DNA from: DASYPQ01 sp041488095
Lineage (GTDB): Bacteria; Planctomycetota; UBA1135; GCA-002686595
Direction: 5' to 3'
DNA: 64,000 bases
NCBI GenBank assembly: GCA_041488095.1
Contig: JBGPOP010000007.1
Span: 62,001-126,000 of the forward strand
Shown here: in pieces, positions 8,598-17,433 of the stretch
How positions within the stretch are numbered: the first letter of the stretch is position 1
Layout: every line of letters begins with the position of its first letter
The notes under the pieces: generated by a model
Told to the model about the DNA's origin: nothing
The model's input: the letters and a program-made list of their open reading frames with translations, nothing else
Database searches by the model: none
Translations under genes and position numbers: made by a program

Positions 8598-8629
8598 TGT
8601 CCGCGGCCTGTCCGCGGCGTGTCCGCGGC
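8598..8629 (+). repeat. three 11-bp-spaced TGTCCGCGGC repeats in the fabG leader
   Basis: Identical 10-mers at 8598-8607, 8609-8618 and 8620-8629. The 11-base period puts all three on one face of the DNA helix, and each contains the palindrome CCGCGG. They lie between the fabG promoter and the start codon, where a repressor or an RNA-level control could act. No coding function is apparent. Confidence 0.75.
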
Positions 8630-8648
8630 CCGCGCACCGGCCTGACGC

Positions 8649-9410
8649 TTGGATCCCGCCTCCCTCGAGACCCGCTTCCTGCAAGGCCGCGTAGCCCTCG
8701 TGACCGGCGCTTCGCGGGGCATCGGCGAGGCGATCGCGGTCCAGCTCGCCCGTCGAGGAGCCAAGGTGGCCTGCGTGGCGACGACCGCCGAACACGCCCG
8801 GGCGACCGCCGCCCGCTGCGCCGAGCTCGCCGAGGGAGCCCGCGCCTACGGATGCGACGTCGCCAGCACCTCCGCGGTCTCCGACCTCGTGGCCGAGGTG
8901 CAGAAGGAGATGGGCGGCCTGGACGTGCTCGTGAACAATGCCGGCATCACCCGCGATCAGCTCCTCCTGCGCATGAGCGAGGAGGACTTCGACCGCGTCA
9001 TCGCCGTGAACCTCAAGGGCTGCTGGAACTTCCTCAGGGCCGCCGCTCGCCCGCTGATGAAATCGGGAGGGCGCGTGGTCAACATCGCCTCGGTGGTCGG
9101 GATCACGGGCAACGCCGGGCAGGCGAACTACGCCGCCAGCAAGGCCGGGATCCTCGGGCTCACCCGCTCGGTAGCCAAGGAGCTCGCCGGCCGGGGAGTC
9201 ACCGTCAACGCCATCGCACCCGGCTTCATCGCCACGGACATGACCGCCGGTCTGGACGAGAAGGCCGCCGCAGAGCTCAAATCGCACATTCCGCTGGCGC
9301 GGATCGGCAGTCCCGGGGAGATCGCCGCTGCGGTCGATTTCCTGGTCGGCCCGGGCGCTGCCTACATGACCGGACAGACCCTCGTCGTCGACGGGGGCCT
9401 CTCGCTCTGA
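8649..9410 (+). CDS. fabG: 3-oxoacyl-ACP reductase
   Basis: NADPH-dependent short-chain dehydrogenase that reduces beta-ketoacyl-ACP. The 253 aa contain the nucleotide-binding GASRGIGE (residues 20-27), VLVNNAGITRDQLLLRM, and the Ser-Tyr-Lys set in NIASVVG and NYAASKAG. The C-terminus ends GQTLVVDGGLSL, as in FabG. No ATG is available near the N-terminus, so the start is taken as TTG at 8649; an undetected GTG start is possible. A promoter and triple repeat precede the gene. Confidence 0.95.
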   Translation: MDPASLETRFLQGRVALVTGASRGIGEAIAVQLARRGAKVACVATTAEHARATAARCAELAEGARAYGCDVASTSAVSDLVAEVQKEMGGLDVLVNNAGITRDQLLLRMSEEDFDRVIAVNLKGCWNFLRAAARPLMKSGGRVVNIASVVGITGNAGQANYAASKAGILGLTRSVAKELAGRGVTVNAIAPGFIATDMTAGLDEKAAAELKSHIPLARIGSPGEIAAAVDFLVGPGAAYMTGQTLVVDGGLSL

Positions 9411-9454
9411 ACCCGTCCATCCCGCACGATGCCGGCCGATCCGGCCTCCCCCGC

Positions 9455-9460
9455 TAGAAC
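9455..9460 (+). promoter_or_regulatory. possible -10 element before acpP
   Basis: TAGAAC, 22 bases before the acpP start and just ahead of its GGAGG ribosome site. No convincing -35 box lies upstream. An internal promoter here would fit the usual high expression of ACP. Confidence 0.3.
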
Positions 9461-9482
9461 CCCGTCCCTGGAGGACACTGTT

Positions 9483-9722
9483 GTGACCAAGCCCTCGGTC
9501 GAAGAGCGCGTGATCAAGATCGTGAGCGACAACCTCGGGCAGCCGGCCGAGAAGATCAAGCGCGAGACCTCCTTCGTGAACGATCTCGGTGCCGATTCGC
9601 TCGACGTCGTCGAGCTGGTCATGGAGTTCGAGGACCAGTTCGAGATCTCGATTCCCGACGAGGACGCGTCCAAGATCCAGACCGTCGGCAACGCGATCGA
9701 CTACATCGTGAGCAAGACCTGA
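9483..9722 (+). CDS. acpP: acyl carrier protein
   Basis: Carries growing acyl chains on 4'-phosphopantetheine. The 79-aa acidic protein has the attachment site GADSLDVVELVMEFE (Ser about residue 38). The GTG at 9483 is chosen because GGAGG lies eight bases upstream and the protein then begins directly with the first helix (SVEERVIKIV). An ATG at 9429 in the same frame would add 18 residues unlike any ACP. The gene is between fabG and fabF. Confidence 0.97.
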   Translation: MTKPSVEERVIKIVSDNLGQPAEKIKRETSFVNDLGADSLDVVELVMEFEDQFEISIPDEDASKIQTVGNAIDYIVSKT

Positions 9723-9770
9723 GACGCGCTGCGATAGCGCCCCGGACAGAGCTCGCTCCTCCAGGATCCC

Positions 9771-11012
9771 ATGCGTCGAGTGGTGATCACCGGCCTCGGC
9801 ACGGTCAACCCGCTCGGGTTGGACGTCGAAACCTCGTTCGCCCGGATGCTCCGGGGCGAGAACGCCGTGGCGCCGATCACCCGTTTCGACACCTCGGATC
9901 AGGCGGTCAAGATCGCGGCGTGCGTCGATTGGGACCCGCTCAAGTACTTCACCGCTCCCGATCTGCGCAAGCTCGATCCCTTCACGATGTGGGCGCTGGT
10001 CGGCACGGACGAGGCTCTCCGGGACGCGGGGATCGATCCCTCCCATGAGACCGAGGCGGCCCGCGAGCGCTACGGCTGCATCCTCGGCACCGGGATCGGC
10101 GGGATCACGGGCATCGAGGAGCAGCACCAGGTCATGCTCGAGAAGGGGCCGCGCCGCGTCAGCCCCCACTTCGTCCCGCGGATCATGGCCAACGCCGTCA
10201 GCGGACAGGTCGCGATCCATAACGGGCTGCTCGGCACCTGCTTCACGACCTCCAGCGCCTGCGCTTCGGCCGGTCACGCGATCGGCATGGCCTGGCGGGC
10301 GATCCAGCTCGGCGACGCCGACCTCGTGATCACGGGCGGCGCGGAATCGGCCACGACGCCGCTCTCGCTGGCCGGCTTCGCCTCGGCCAAGGCGCTCTCG
10401 ACGCGCAACGACGACCCGGCCGCGGCCTCGCGGCCCTTCGACAAGGACCGCGACGGCTTCGTGATGGGGGAGGGCTGCGGGATCCTGGTCCTCGAAGAGC
10501 TGGAACGGGCCCGGAAGCGCGGCGCCCGGATCTATGCCGAGATGAAGGGCTTCGGATCGACCGACGACGCCTACCACATCACCGCGCCCAAGGAGGACGG
10601 CACGGGCCCCGCTCGCGCCCTGCGCGAGGCCTTGCGGCACGCGCGGATCGAGCCCGCGCAGGTCGACTACATCAACGCCCACGGCACGAGCACCCCCTAC
10701 AACGACGCGATCGAGACCCGCGCCATCAAGCTGGTCTTCAAGGACCACGCCTACAAGCTCGCCATCTCGTCGACCAAGTCGATGATCGGCCACCTGCTCG
10801 GCGCCTCGGCCGCCGTCGAGCTGGTCGTGACGGCCTTGAGCGTCTTCCGCAGCCAGGTCCACCCCACGCGCAACTACACCACGCCCGACCCCGCCTGCGA
10901 CCTCGACTACGTGCCCGGCGCAGCGCGTGAGATGAGGGTGCGCAACGCCCTCTCGAATTCGCTGGGATTCGGCGGCCACAACGTCTCCATCTGCCTCGGC
11001 GAGGTAGGCTGA
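9771..11012 (+). CDS. fabF: beta-ketoacyl-ACP synthase II
   Basis: Elongating condensing enzyme of type II fatty acid synthesis. The 413 aa contain the Cys-His-His triad: Cys in SSACASAG (about residue 163), His in NAHGTSTPYND (about 304) and His in IGHLLGASAAVE (about 340). AGGA precedes the ATG. The gene completes the cluster after acpP. Confidence 0.97.
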   Translation: MRRVVITGLGTVNPLGLDVETSFARMLRGENAVAPITRFDTSDQAVKIAACVDWDPLKYFTAPDLRKLDPFTMWALVGTDEALRDAGIDPSHETEAARERYGCILGTGIGGITGIEEQHQVMLEKGPRRVSPHFVPRIMANAVSGQVAIHNGLLGTCFTTSSACASAGHAIGMAWRAIQLGDADLVITGGAESATTPLSLAGFASAKALSTRNDDPAAASRPFDKDRDGFVMGEGCGILVLEELERARKRGARIYAEMKGFGSTDDAYHITAPKEDGTGPARALREALRHARIEPAQVDYINAHGTSTPYNDAIETRAIKLVFKDHAYKLAISSTKSMIGHLLGASAAVELVVTALSVFRSQVHPTRNYTTPDPACDLDYVPGAAREMRVRNALSNSLGFGGHNVSICLGEVG

Positions 11013-11060
11013 GGTAACCGCTCCCGAGCGATCCCACGTCCCACATCCAGGAGTTTCCCC

Positions 11061-11405
11061 GTGTACTTGAAGTTCAAGGAGCTTCTCCACCAGTACAAGC
11101 TGGAGGTCTTCCACACCGAACACGACAAGCGCAGCGTGCAGGAGATCACGACGGAGTGCCTGCACCTCACCGAGGACGTGCTCAAGCAGAAGGTGCACTA
11201 CCAGTTCCACCAGCTCCCCGACCAGAGCCGTGCGGAGATCGTCAACCTGATCAACAACTACGTGCGCGAGGCGATCCTGCCTCCCGTGGTCGAGAAACTC
11301 GTCCACCGCCAGGTGATCCTGGACAAGCGTCTCTCGGCGCTCCTGCACTTGACCGAGAAGATCCTCGAGGCCCTCTCCGCCGAGCCGGTCGCGGGGAAGA
11401 GCTGA
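11061..11405 (+). CDS. small helical protein of unknown function after fabF
   Basis: A 114-aa protein starting at GTG with AGGAG eight bases upstream, a strong ribosome site by the standard of this window. It is predominantly helical and charged, with many His residues (FHTEHDKRSVQE, HYQFHQLPDQSR) and no signal peptide, membrane segment or Cys. I do not recognise the family. It lies 48 bases after fabF and 17 bases before the next gene, so it is probably co-transcribed with both. The clear start signal and codon use like its neighbours support a real gene. Confidence 0.75.
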   Translation: MYLKFKELLHQYKLEVFHTEHDKRSVQEITTECLHLTEDVLKQKVHYQFHQLPDQSRAEIVNLINNYVREAILPPVVEKLVHRQVILDKRLSALLHLTEKILEALSAEPVAGKS

Positions 11406-11422
11406 TCGCCTGACCGGCGCTC

Positions 11423-12835
11423 GTGAGCCGCGCCATCGACATCCGCGAGCGCGCTCTGCGGGGCAACCTTCAGGAAGCCGGTCAAGGCCACCTGCTCGGG
11501 GCGCTCGACCGCCTGGGCGCGGGGGAGAGCGGCCGCCTGCTCGACCAGCTCTCGGCGTTGGATCTCGCGCTCGTCGCGGAGCTCTCCCGCGCGATCGCGG
11601 CTGACCCGACGACCGCAGAACCCGGGGACTTCGCGCCCGCGGAGGTCTTCCCGCTCGGGCGCGACGCGCGGCACGCGGCCCGCGCGAGCGAGGCCGTCCG
11701 GCGCGGTGAGGAGGCCCTGCGACGCGGAGAAGTCGCCTGGCTCCTGGTCGCGGGGGGTCAGGCCTCGCGCCTCGGCCTGGAAGGACCGAAGGGCGCGTTC
11801 CCGGTCGGGCCGGTCAGCGGGAGGAGCCTGTTCGAGGTCTTCGCGCGCAAGCTCCTCGCCGCGCGTGGGCGCTACGGGGCGGCGATTCCCTGGTACGTGA
11901 TGACCTCGGAGGCGAACGATGCACCCACGCGCGAGTTCTTCGCGGCCCACGCCTTCTTCGGCCTCGACCCCGACGACGTGTTCTTCTTCCGCCAGGGCAT
12001 GCTGCCCGCGCTCGATCCGGAGGGTCGGATCCTGCTCTCCGCACCCGACCGGATCTTCCTGGCGCCCAACGGCCACGGCGGCGTGCTTCGAGCGCTCTCC
12101 TCCTCCGGAGCGCTCGCCGACGCGGCGCGGCGCGGCGTGCGCACCTTCTCCTACTTCCAGGTCGACAACCCCCTGGCGCGGCCCGCCGATCCGCTGTTCC
12201 TGGGGCTGCACGTCCTGGAAGGTGCGCAGATGTCGAGCAAGGTGGTCCGGAAGCGGGATGCGGCCGAGAAGGTCGGGGTGATCGGCCGGGTCGCAGGCCG
12301 CCTCGCGTGCATCGAATACTCGGACCTGCCCGCGGGCCTGCGCGAAGCGCGGTCGCCGCGCGGCGAGCTGCTGTTCGGCGCGGGAAACATCGCCGTGCAC
12401 GCGCTCGACCTCGTCTTCGTCGAGCGCCTGACCCGGGGCGGCCTGAAGCTTCCCTGGCACCTCGCCCGCAAGGACATCGAGGCGCTCGACGAGACCGGAC
12501 GACCGGGGCGCCGATCGGGGATCAAGTTCGAGAGCTTCGTGTTCGACGCCCTGGGACTGGCCGAGCGCAGCATCACGCTCGAGGTGGAACGGACCGCCGA
12601 GTTCAGCCCGGTCAAGAACGCAGGCGGAGAGGACTCCCCGGCGACGGCGAGGGCCGACCTGTGCCGCCTCCACGCCTCGTGGGTCGAGGCAGCCGGGCTC
12701 CCTCTGCCGCCGCCCGGTCCGGACGGCGTCCGTCCCGTCGAGGTCGATCCCTGCCTGGCCGAGGACCGCGAGTCGTTCCTGGCGCGGGCGAAGCGCGCCC
12801 CCCATGTTTCACCGCGCGGTCATCTGTACGCTTGA
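11423..12835 (+). CDS. UTP-dependent sugar-1-phosphate uridylyltransferase (UDPGP family)
   Basis: Nucleotidyltransferase of the UDP-glucose / UDP-N-acetylglucosamine pyrophosphorylase family with eukaryotic-type organisation. The 470 aa contain the nucleotide loop LLVAGGQASRLGLEGPKGAF (about residues 110-129), PNGHGGV for the base and sugar pocket, YFQVDNPLARPADP, and FGAGNIAVHALDL. These match the family order. It probably makes UDP-GlcNAc or UDP-glucose for the envelope, which suits its position before ddl. The exact sugar cannot be settled from sequence alone. GTG start, 17 bases after the preceding gene. Confidence 0.85.
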   Translation: MSRAIDIRERALRGNLQEAGQGHLLGALDRLGAGESGRLLDQLSALDLALVAELSRAIAADPTTAEPGDFAPAEVFPLGRDARHAARASEAVRRGEEALRRGEVAWLLVAGGQASRLGLEGPKGAFPVGPVSGRSLFEVFARKLLAARGRYGAAIPWYVMTSEANDAPTREFFAAHAFFGLDPDDVFFFRQGMLPALDPEGRILLSAPDRIFLAPNGHGGVLRALSSSGALADAARRGVRTFSYFQVDNPLARPADPLFLGLHVLEGAQMSSKVVRKRDAAEKVGVIGRVAGRLACIEYSDLPAGLREARSPRGELLFGAGNIAVHALDLVFVERLTRGGLKLPWHLARKDIEALDETGRPGRRSGIKFESFVFDALGLAERSITLEVERTAEFSPVKNAGGEDSPATARADLCRLHASWVEAAGLPLPPPGPDGVRPVEVDPCLAEDRESFLARAKRAPHVSPRGHLYA

Positions 12836-12839
12836 ACGC

Positions 12840-13937
12840 GTGCAGGACCCGCCCGAGAGGCACTTCGAGAGGTCGAGCGCGGAGGTCGCGCGAGCCACCG
12901 TCGCCGTGCTCTGCGGCGGCCGTTCCAGCGAGCGCGCGGTCTCCCTCGTGAGCGGCGCGGCGGTGCTGGCTGCCCTGCGCGAGCGCGCCGGCGCGTCGGA
13001 CTTCCGGGGTCCCGCGCGCTGTGTCGGGATCGAGATCGAGCCCTCGGGCGCGTGGAGCGTCGAAGGCGAGCGCTGCGCACCCGCCTCCGCGATCGCCAGC
13101 CTCCCCGGGGACGCGCTGTTCTTCGTCGGTCTCCACGGCGGCGAGGGCGAGAACGGAGCCGTCCAGGGGCTGCTCGAGACCTGCTCGCGCCGCTTCACGG
13201 GCTCGGGGGTGGGGGCGTCCGCCCTGTGCATGGACAAGCACGCAACGAGGCTCGTGCTCGCCGATGCCGGCCTGACGGTGTCCCCGGCACGCGTCGTCGA
13301 CGCACCGCGGTGGAACGGCGGAAGGGCCGAGGTCCTCCGCGACCTGGCCGCGCTCTCGCCCGACGGGTGGGCGGTCAAGCCCAACTGCGGGGGATCGTCG
13401 GTCGCCACGTCGCTGGTCCTGCGCGCCGAGGATCTGCCCCGGGCGGTCGAGCGTGCTCTCGCGACGGGCGACCGCGCCCTGGTCGAGCGACGGATCCGCG
13501 GGATCGAGGCGACCTGCGCGGTGCTCGGCAACGCCGGGGGCGAGCTGCGCGCGCTCACCCCGGTCGAGATCGTGCCCCATGCGGGGCGCTTCTTCGACTG
13601 GGAGGAGAAGTACAGCGCGCGCGGAGCCGCCGAGCACTGCCCGCCCGAGAACCTGTCCACCGGGATCTGCGCGCACCTCCGCGATCTCGCGATTCGCGCG
13701 CACCGGGCCGCGGGGTGCGACGGCTACTCGCGGACCGACTTCATCGTCCCGGAGGGGCCGGCGGGAGCCAGGGAGCCCGTCCTCCTGGAGATCAACACGT
13801 TGCCCGGTCTGACCCCGCGCTCGCTCCTCCCCAAGTCCGCCGCGACGGACGGACTCGCATTCCGCGATCTGTGTCTGGAGATCCTCGCCCTGGCCGTCGA
13901 GAGGCAGGCCCGCCGCAGCTCGGAGGCGGCGGCGTGA
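12840..13937 (+). CDS. ddl: D-alanine--D-alanine ligase
   Basis: ATP-grasp enzyme that makes the D-Ala-D-Ala end of the peptidoglycan stem. It shows VAVLCGGRSSERAVSLVSG near the N-terminus, VKPNCGGSSVATSLV of the ATP-grasp fold, YSRTDFIV, and the C-terminal LLEINTLPGLTPRSLLPKSA that binds Mg and substrate. The start is uncertain: GTG at 12840 follows the upstream stop, while ATG at 12804 would overlap that gene by 32 bases. The gene gives evidence for peptidoglycan precursors in this organism. The stop overlaps the dapB start. Confidence 0.95.
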   Translation: MQDPPERHFERSSAEVARATVAVLCGGRSSERAVSLVSGAAVLAALRERAGASDFRGPARCVGIEIEPSGAWSVEGERCAPASAIASLPGDALFFVGLHGGEGENGAVQGLLETCSRRFTGSGVGASALCMDKHATRLVLADAGLTVSPARVVDAPRWNGGRAEVLRDLAALSPDGWAVKPNCGGSSVATSLVLRAEDLPRAVERALATGDRALVERRIRGIEATCAVLGNAGGELRALTPVEIVPHAGRFFDWEEKYSARGAAEHCPPENLSTGICAHLRDLAIRAHRAAGCDGYSRTDFIVPEGPAGAREPVLLEINTLPGLTPRSLLPKSAATDGLAFRDLCLEILALAVERQARRSSEAAA

Positions 13938-14650
13938 ACACCGTCGAACCCGTGCGCGTCGCGGTCGTCGGCGCGGCCGGGCGGATGGGGCGTTTCGCCG
14001 CGGACCTCCTGGCGCGAACGAGCGGGTTCGCCGTCGCAGTCGAGGTCCGCCGCGGGGACGATCTCGCCGCGGTCCTGCGCCGATCGGGCGCCCGTGTCGG
14101 ACTGGATCTGACGCGCGCGGGCCTCGGCTTCGAACACGGCGCGACGATGCTCGAGTGCGGCGTCCGGCCCGTGATCGGCACGAGCGGTGTGACCCTCGAG
14201 GAGAACGCGCGCCTGGACGGGATCGCGCGCGAGCTCTCCCTGGGCGGGCTGGTCGTGCCGAACTTCAGCCTGGGGATGTGGCTCCTCCAGCGCGCCGCGA
14301 CCGAGGCGGCGGTGCACTTCGCGAGTGCCGAGATCGTCGAGATGCACCACGAGCGGAAGCGGGACGCGCCGTCGGGAACGGCGATCGACACGGTCGAGCG
14401 CATGCGCGCCGCGAGGCCGGCGGGATCGGCGGAGATCCCGATCCACTCGGTGCGCCTGCCCGGGCTGTACGCACACCAGCTCGTGATCCTCGGTGCGGCG
14501 GGCGAGACCTACACCTTGCGCCACGACATGATCGGGCCGGAGGCCTTCGCGCCCGGCATCCTGGGCGCCCTCGCCTACGCGGCCCGAGCGGTCGGGGTCG
14601 GGCGCGGGATCACCCTCGCATTCGAGGGAGCCGACGGCAGGTCGCGCTGA
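13934..14650 (+). CDS. dapB: 4-hydroxy-tetrahydrodipicolinate reductase
   Basis: NAD(P)H-dependent step of the diaminopimelate/lysine pathway. The 238 aa have the Rossmann start VAVVGAAGRMGRFAADLL, the loop VIGTSGVT, NFSLGMWLL, and the family signature EMHHERKRDAPSGTA with catalytic His and Lys. The GTG overlaps the ddl stop (GTGA), so both peptidoglycan precursor enzymes are coupled. Confidence 0.96.
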   Translation: MNTVEPVRVAVVGAAGRMGRFAADLLARTSGFAVAVEVRRGDDLAAVLRRSGARVGLDLTRAGLGFEHGATMLECGVRPVIGTSGVTLEENARLDGIARELSLGGLVVPNFSLGMWLLQRAATEAAVHFASAEIVEMHHERKRDAPSGTAIDTVERMRAARPAGSAEIPIHSVRLPGLYAHQLVILGAAGETYTLRHDMIGPEAFAPGILGALAYAARAVGVGRGITLAFEGADGRSR

Positions 14651-14663
14651 GCATCCCGCTGCG

Positions 14664-16541
14664 ATGCTCTCCCTCGACGATCTCGCCGGCGACTGGCTCG
14701 CGCCCGAACGCGAGGAGGACTTCAGCCTCCCCGCGATCACGAACTTCCACGGCGTGGCGCAGGCCGCGTGGAGCGTGTCCGGCGTGCAGAATTGGATCTG
14801 CCCGCCGACCGGGATGGCGACGCCCACCGCGCTCCTCTACTTCCGGCAGGGCGAAACGATCCGGCGTTTCCCGGCCCGGGTCGAGCACCGCTGGAAGGCC
14901 TACGAGATCGAGCGACGCGGGAGCGGCGTCTCGAGCGCGCTGCGGATGCCCGCGGGCGCGAACGCGGTCGTCGAGAGGCTGGTCTTCGAGCGCCCGGGTG
15001 TGTTCTACCTCGTCTTCCTCGGCCTGCCGCGGGTGTGGCGCTTCACCGACTACTGGAACCTGCCTCCCGAGGACGTGCCCATGCAGAACGTCCACTCGAC
15101 GGGGCGCGGCTTCGTCCTCGACGACACGAAGACCTTCGGCCGGGCGGAATTCGCGGTGCCCGGACGTCTCTCCGTGCACGGCGACCTCCAGGGCTGGCTC
15201 GACGGAGAGCCGCCGTGCGAGCGCGGCAAGGTCGGGGTCGCCGAGCTCGTGGTGAACGCGGGCGACCAGGTGACCTGGTGGGGCGTGCAGGGGTGCGAGG
15301 AGCGCCTGCCCGACCTCGACGCCGGAACCGGATGGACCTCCGCGCGCGACCACTGGCGGGAGGTGTGGGAGGCCGCGTTCACGCCCGGGAACGCGCACTT
15401 CTCGGGACACCTGCCTCAGCACCCGGGCCGGCTCGAGCGCCTCTACGCCATGGCGATCCTCTCGCTGCTGCTGTGCCGGCGCCACGTGCCCAGGCCGACG
15501 CGGCGCTCGCGGATCGCGACCGGCGGCCAGTGCATCTGGAACAGCGGCGATTTCGAGCCGCTCGAGCGCGCCTGGGTCTGGGGCGGCCCCGAGGGAGCGC
15601 CGACGACGCTGTTCCTGTGGGAGCTCGAGTTCCAGGCCCCGCTCCTGGCGCGGCTCGACCCGGCCGTGCTGAAGCAGCTCCTCGAGGCGATGATCCGCGT
15701 CGACCTGCACCGGCACTGGGGCTTCGAGACCCTGAGCGGGCAGGGTGCGGGCATGGGCTACGGCGTCAACCCCGGGGCGTTCCTCTCGTGCGTGTCGGAC
15801 TACGTTCGCATCACGGGCGACCGGCAGTGGGCGCTCGACCGCGTCGAGACCCTGCGCAGCTGCTGCCGGCCGGGGCTCACCGATTACGGGAGCTACGAGA
15901 ACATCCTCGAATGCGTCAGCACGTACGAGCACAAGATCGCCGCCTTCAACGCGCTCAACGTGCAGGGGATGCGCTTCGTGGCGGACCTCACCGGCGACCG
16001 CGAGCTCGGGAAGCAGGCCGATCTCCTCGCACGCGAGGTCCTGTCGATCTACGCGGGTGGCCCGTTCGCCTGCTTGCAGCCCGACGGGACGCGCAGGATC
16101 GTGCGCACGATCCTCGACTTCGTGTACGTCGGCCGGTCGATGACCCGGGACCTGCCGCGCGAGGTGCGCGCCGGCATGGTCGAGTTCTTCGAGCGCGAGC
16201 TGTGCACGAGGGATTGGCTTCGCGCCCTGTCGCCGCAGGACCCGAACGCGCTCACGCGGCTCCTGCCGAGATTCCAGACCTTGCGTGCGGACCACCAGGC
16301 GACCGGCTCCTACGACGGCTGGCCTGCGCGCGCCGCGTCGGTGCTCCTGCGCTTCGGCGAGCGCGAGAAGGCGCTCGCGTGGCTCGAGCGCATCCAGGAG
16401 CTGACGCGGGAGGGTCCGTTCGGCCAGGCGCACTTCGTCCATCCGGACGGCCGGGCGCGCAAGGCCAGCTTCTACAACGGCAACTGCTACCTCGAATCGG
16501 CCGGCTGCGGCTTCGCGACCACGCTGCTCGAGGACGGGTGA
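14664..16541 (+). CDS. putative six-hairpin glycosidase-like protein
   Basis: A 625-aa protein with no signal peptide, hence probably cytoplasmic. The first 230 or so residues look beta-rich and Trp-rich (VQNWICPPTGMATPTALLYF, FTDYWNLPPEDVPMQNVHST). The rest looks like an alpha/alpha barrel, with WNSGDFEPLERAWVWG, WGFETLSGQG and a closing FYNGNCYLESAGCGFATTLL. A beta-sandwich followed by a helical barrel is typical of six-hairpin glycosidases (for example amylo-glucosidase-like or phosphorylase families), but I recognise no catalytic pair. It overlaps the following ribokinase by four bases, which supports a sugar-release role. The specific activity is unknown. Confidence 0.6.
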   Translation: MLSLDDLAGDWLAPEREEDFSLPAITNFHGVAQAAWSVSGVQNWICPPTGMATPTALLYFRQGETIRRFPARVEHRWKAYEIERRGSGVSSALRMPAGANAVVERLVFERPGVFYLVFLGLPRVWRFTDYWNLPPEDVPMQNVHSTGRGFVLDDTKTFGRAEFAVPGRLSVHGDLQGWLDGEPPCERGKVGVAELVVNAGDQVTWWGVQGCEERLPDLDAGTGWTSARDHWREVWEAAFTPGNAHFSGHLPQHPGRLERLYAMAILSLLLCRRHVPRPTRRSRIATGGQCIWNSGDFEPLERAWVWGGPEGAPTTLFLWELEFQAPLLARLDPAVLKQLLEAMIRVDLHRHWGFETLSGQGAGMGYGVNPGAFLSCVSDYVRITGDRQWALDRVETLRSCCRPGLTDYGSYENILECVSTYEHKIAAFNALNVQGMRFVADLTGDRELGKQADLLAREVLSIYAGGPFACLQPDGTRRIVRTILDFVYVGRSMTRDLPREVRAGMVEFFERELCTRDWLRALSPQDPNALTRLLPRFQTLRADHQATGSYDGWPARAASVLLRFGEREKALAWLERIQELTREGPFGQAHFVHPDGRARKASFYNGNCYLESAGCGFATTLLEDG

Positions 16542-17371
16542 CGCGCGTGCGCACGGTCACGGTCATCGGCAGCGTCAACGTGGACCTGGTGGTCCTGTCC
16601 GAGCGTCTGCCGCGCGAAGGCGAGACGGTCCTCGGCCGCGAGTTCCGGGCGCTCCACGGGGGCAAGGGCGCCAACCAGGCGTTCGCGGCGGCGCGCCTGG
16701 GGGCTCCGGTGCGCTTCGTCGGCTGCGTCGGCGACGACGAGTACGGCCGCGCGGCGCGCGAGAACCTGGCCGATGTCGGGATCGACGTGCGCAGGCTGCG
16801 CACCGTGCGCGGGCACACGGGCGTCGCGCTCATCCTGGTCGACGAGCGGGGGCGCAACCTGATCAGCGTCGCCCCCGGGGCGAACGCCCGGACCAGGGCG
16901 CGGGTGTCTTGTGACATCGCTCTCCTCCAGCTCGAGACGCCGTTCGTGCGCCCGCGCGCCAGGCTCGTGATCCTGAACCCGGCCCCGGCGAGCCGGGTGT
17001 CCTTGAAGGGGATCGACGTCGTGATCCCGAACGAGATCGAGGCCGAGCAGCTCACCGGCGAGCGCGATCCGAAAAAGGCCGCCCGAGCCCTGGTGCGGAT
17101 GGGCGCGCGGCGCGCCATCATCACGCTCGGCCACAAGGGCGTCTTCGACGGCCGGCTCCGCCGCGCGTTCCGCGTGGAAGCCGTCGACACGGTCGGCGCG
17201 GGGGACACGTTCGTCGGCGCCTTCGCGGCCGGCCTCTCGCTCGGTCTTCAGGACCCGGTCGAATTCGCCCAGGCGGCGGCCGCGCTGAAGGTGATGCGCC
17301 ACGGAGCGCAGAACGTCCCGGCGCTCAAGGAGGTCGAACGGTTCCTCGCGCATCCCACGCGCCGGCGATGA
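16538..17371 (+). CDS. rbsK: ribokinase
   Basis: PfkB-family kinase closest to ribokinase. It has GSVNVDLVVLSERLP, signature 1 in HGGKGANQAFAAARLG, NPAPAS, and signature 2 DTVGAGDTFVGAFAAG. The length of 277 aa is about 30 short of E. coli RbsK; the shortening lies in the middle, where LLQLETPF runs almost directly into LVILNPAPAS. The GTG overlaps the preceding stop; a second GTG at 16547 is an equally good start. The coupled upstream glycosidase-like gene suggests the two handle one sugar. Confidence 0.88.
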   Translation: MTRVRTVTVIGSVNVDLVVLSERLPREGETVLGREFRALHGGKGANQAFAAARLGAPVRFVGCVGDDEYGRAARENLADVGIDVRRLRTVRGHTGVALILVDERGRNLISVAPGANARTRARVSCDIALLQLETPFVRPRARLVILNPAPASRVSLKGIDVVIPNEIEAEQLTGERDPKKAARALVRMGARRAIITLGHKGVFDGRLRRAFRVEAVDTVGAGDTFVGAFAAGLSLGLQDPVEFAQAAAALKVMRHGAQNVPALKEVERFLAHPTRRR

Positions 17372-17395
17372 GACCGCGACGAACCTCCTCCCGAC

Positions 17396-17423
17396 TTGCT
17401 TCCGAGGCCGGCGGGACTAGTGT
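17396..17423 (+). promoter_or_regulatory. probable promoter of tRNA-Leu
   Basis: TTGCTT at 17396-17401 and TAGTGT at 17418-17423 with a 16-base spacer, ending ten bases before the mature tRNA. The position fits a tRNA promoter, though neither box is strong. Confidence 0.4.
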
Positions 17424-17433
17424 GGACGCCCCC

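Noticed and set aside
9429..9482. ATG start for acpP at 9429
   Set aside because: It adds 18 residues unlike ACP and ignores the GGAGG placed before the GTG at 9483.
7344..11348. A 1334-codon open frame on the minus strand across the fatty acid genes
   Set aside because: It is a GC-skew shadow of fabH to fabF, which have intact active-site motifs on the + strand; its translation shows no domain.
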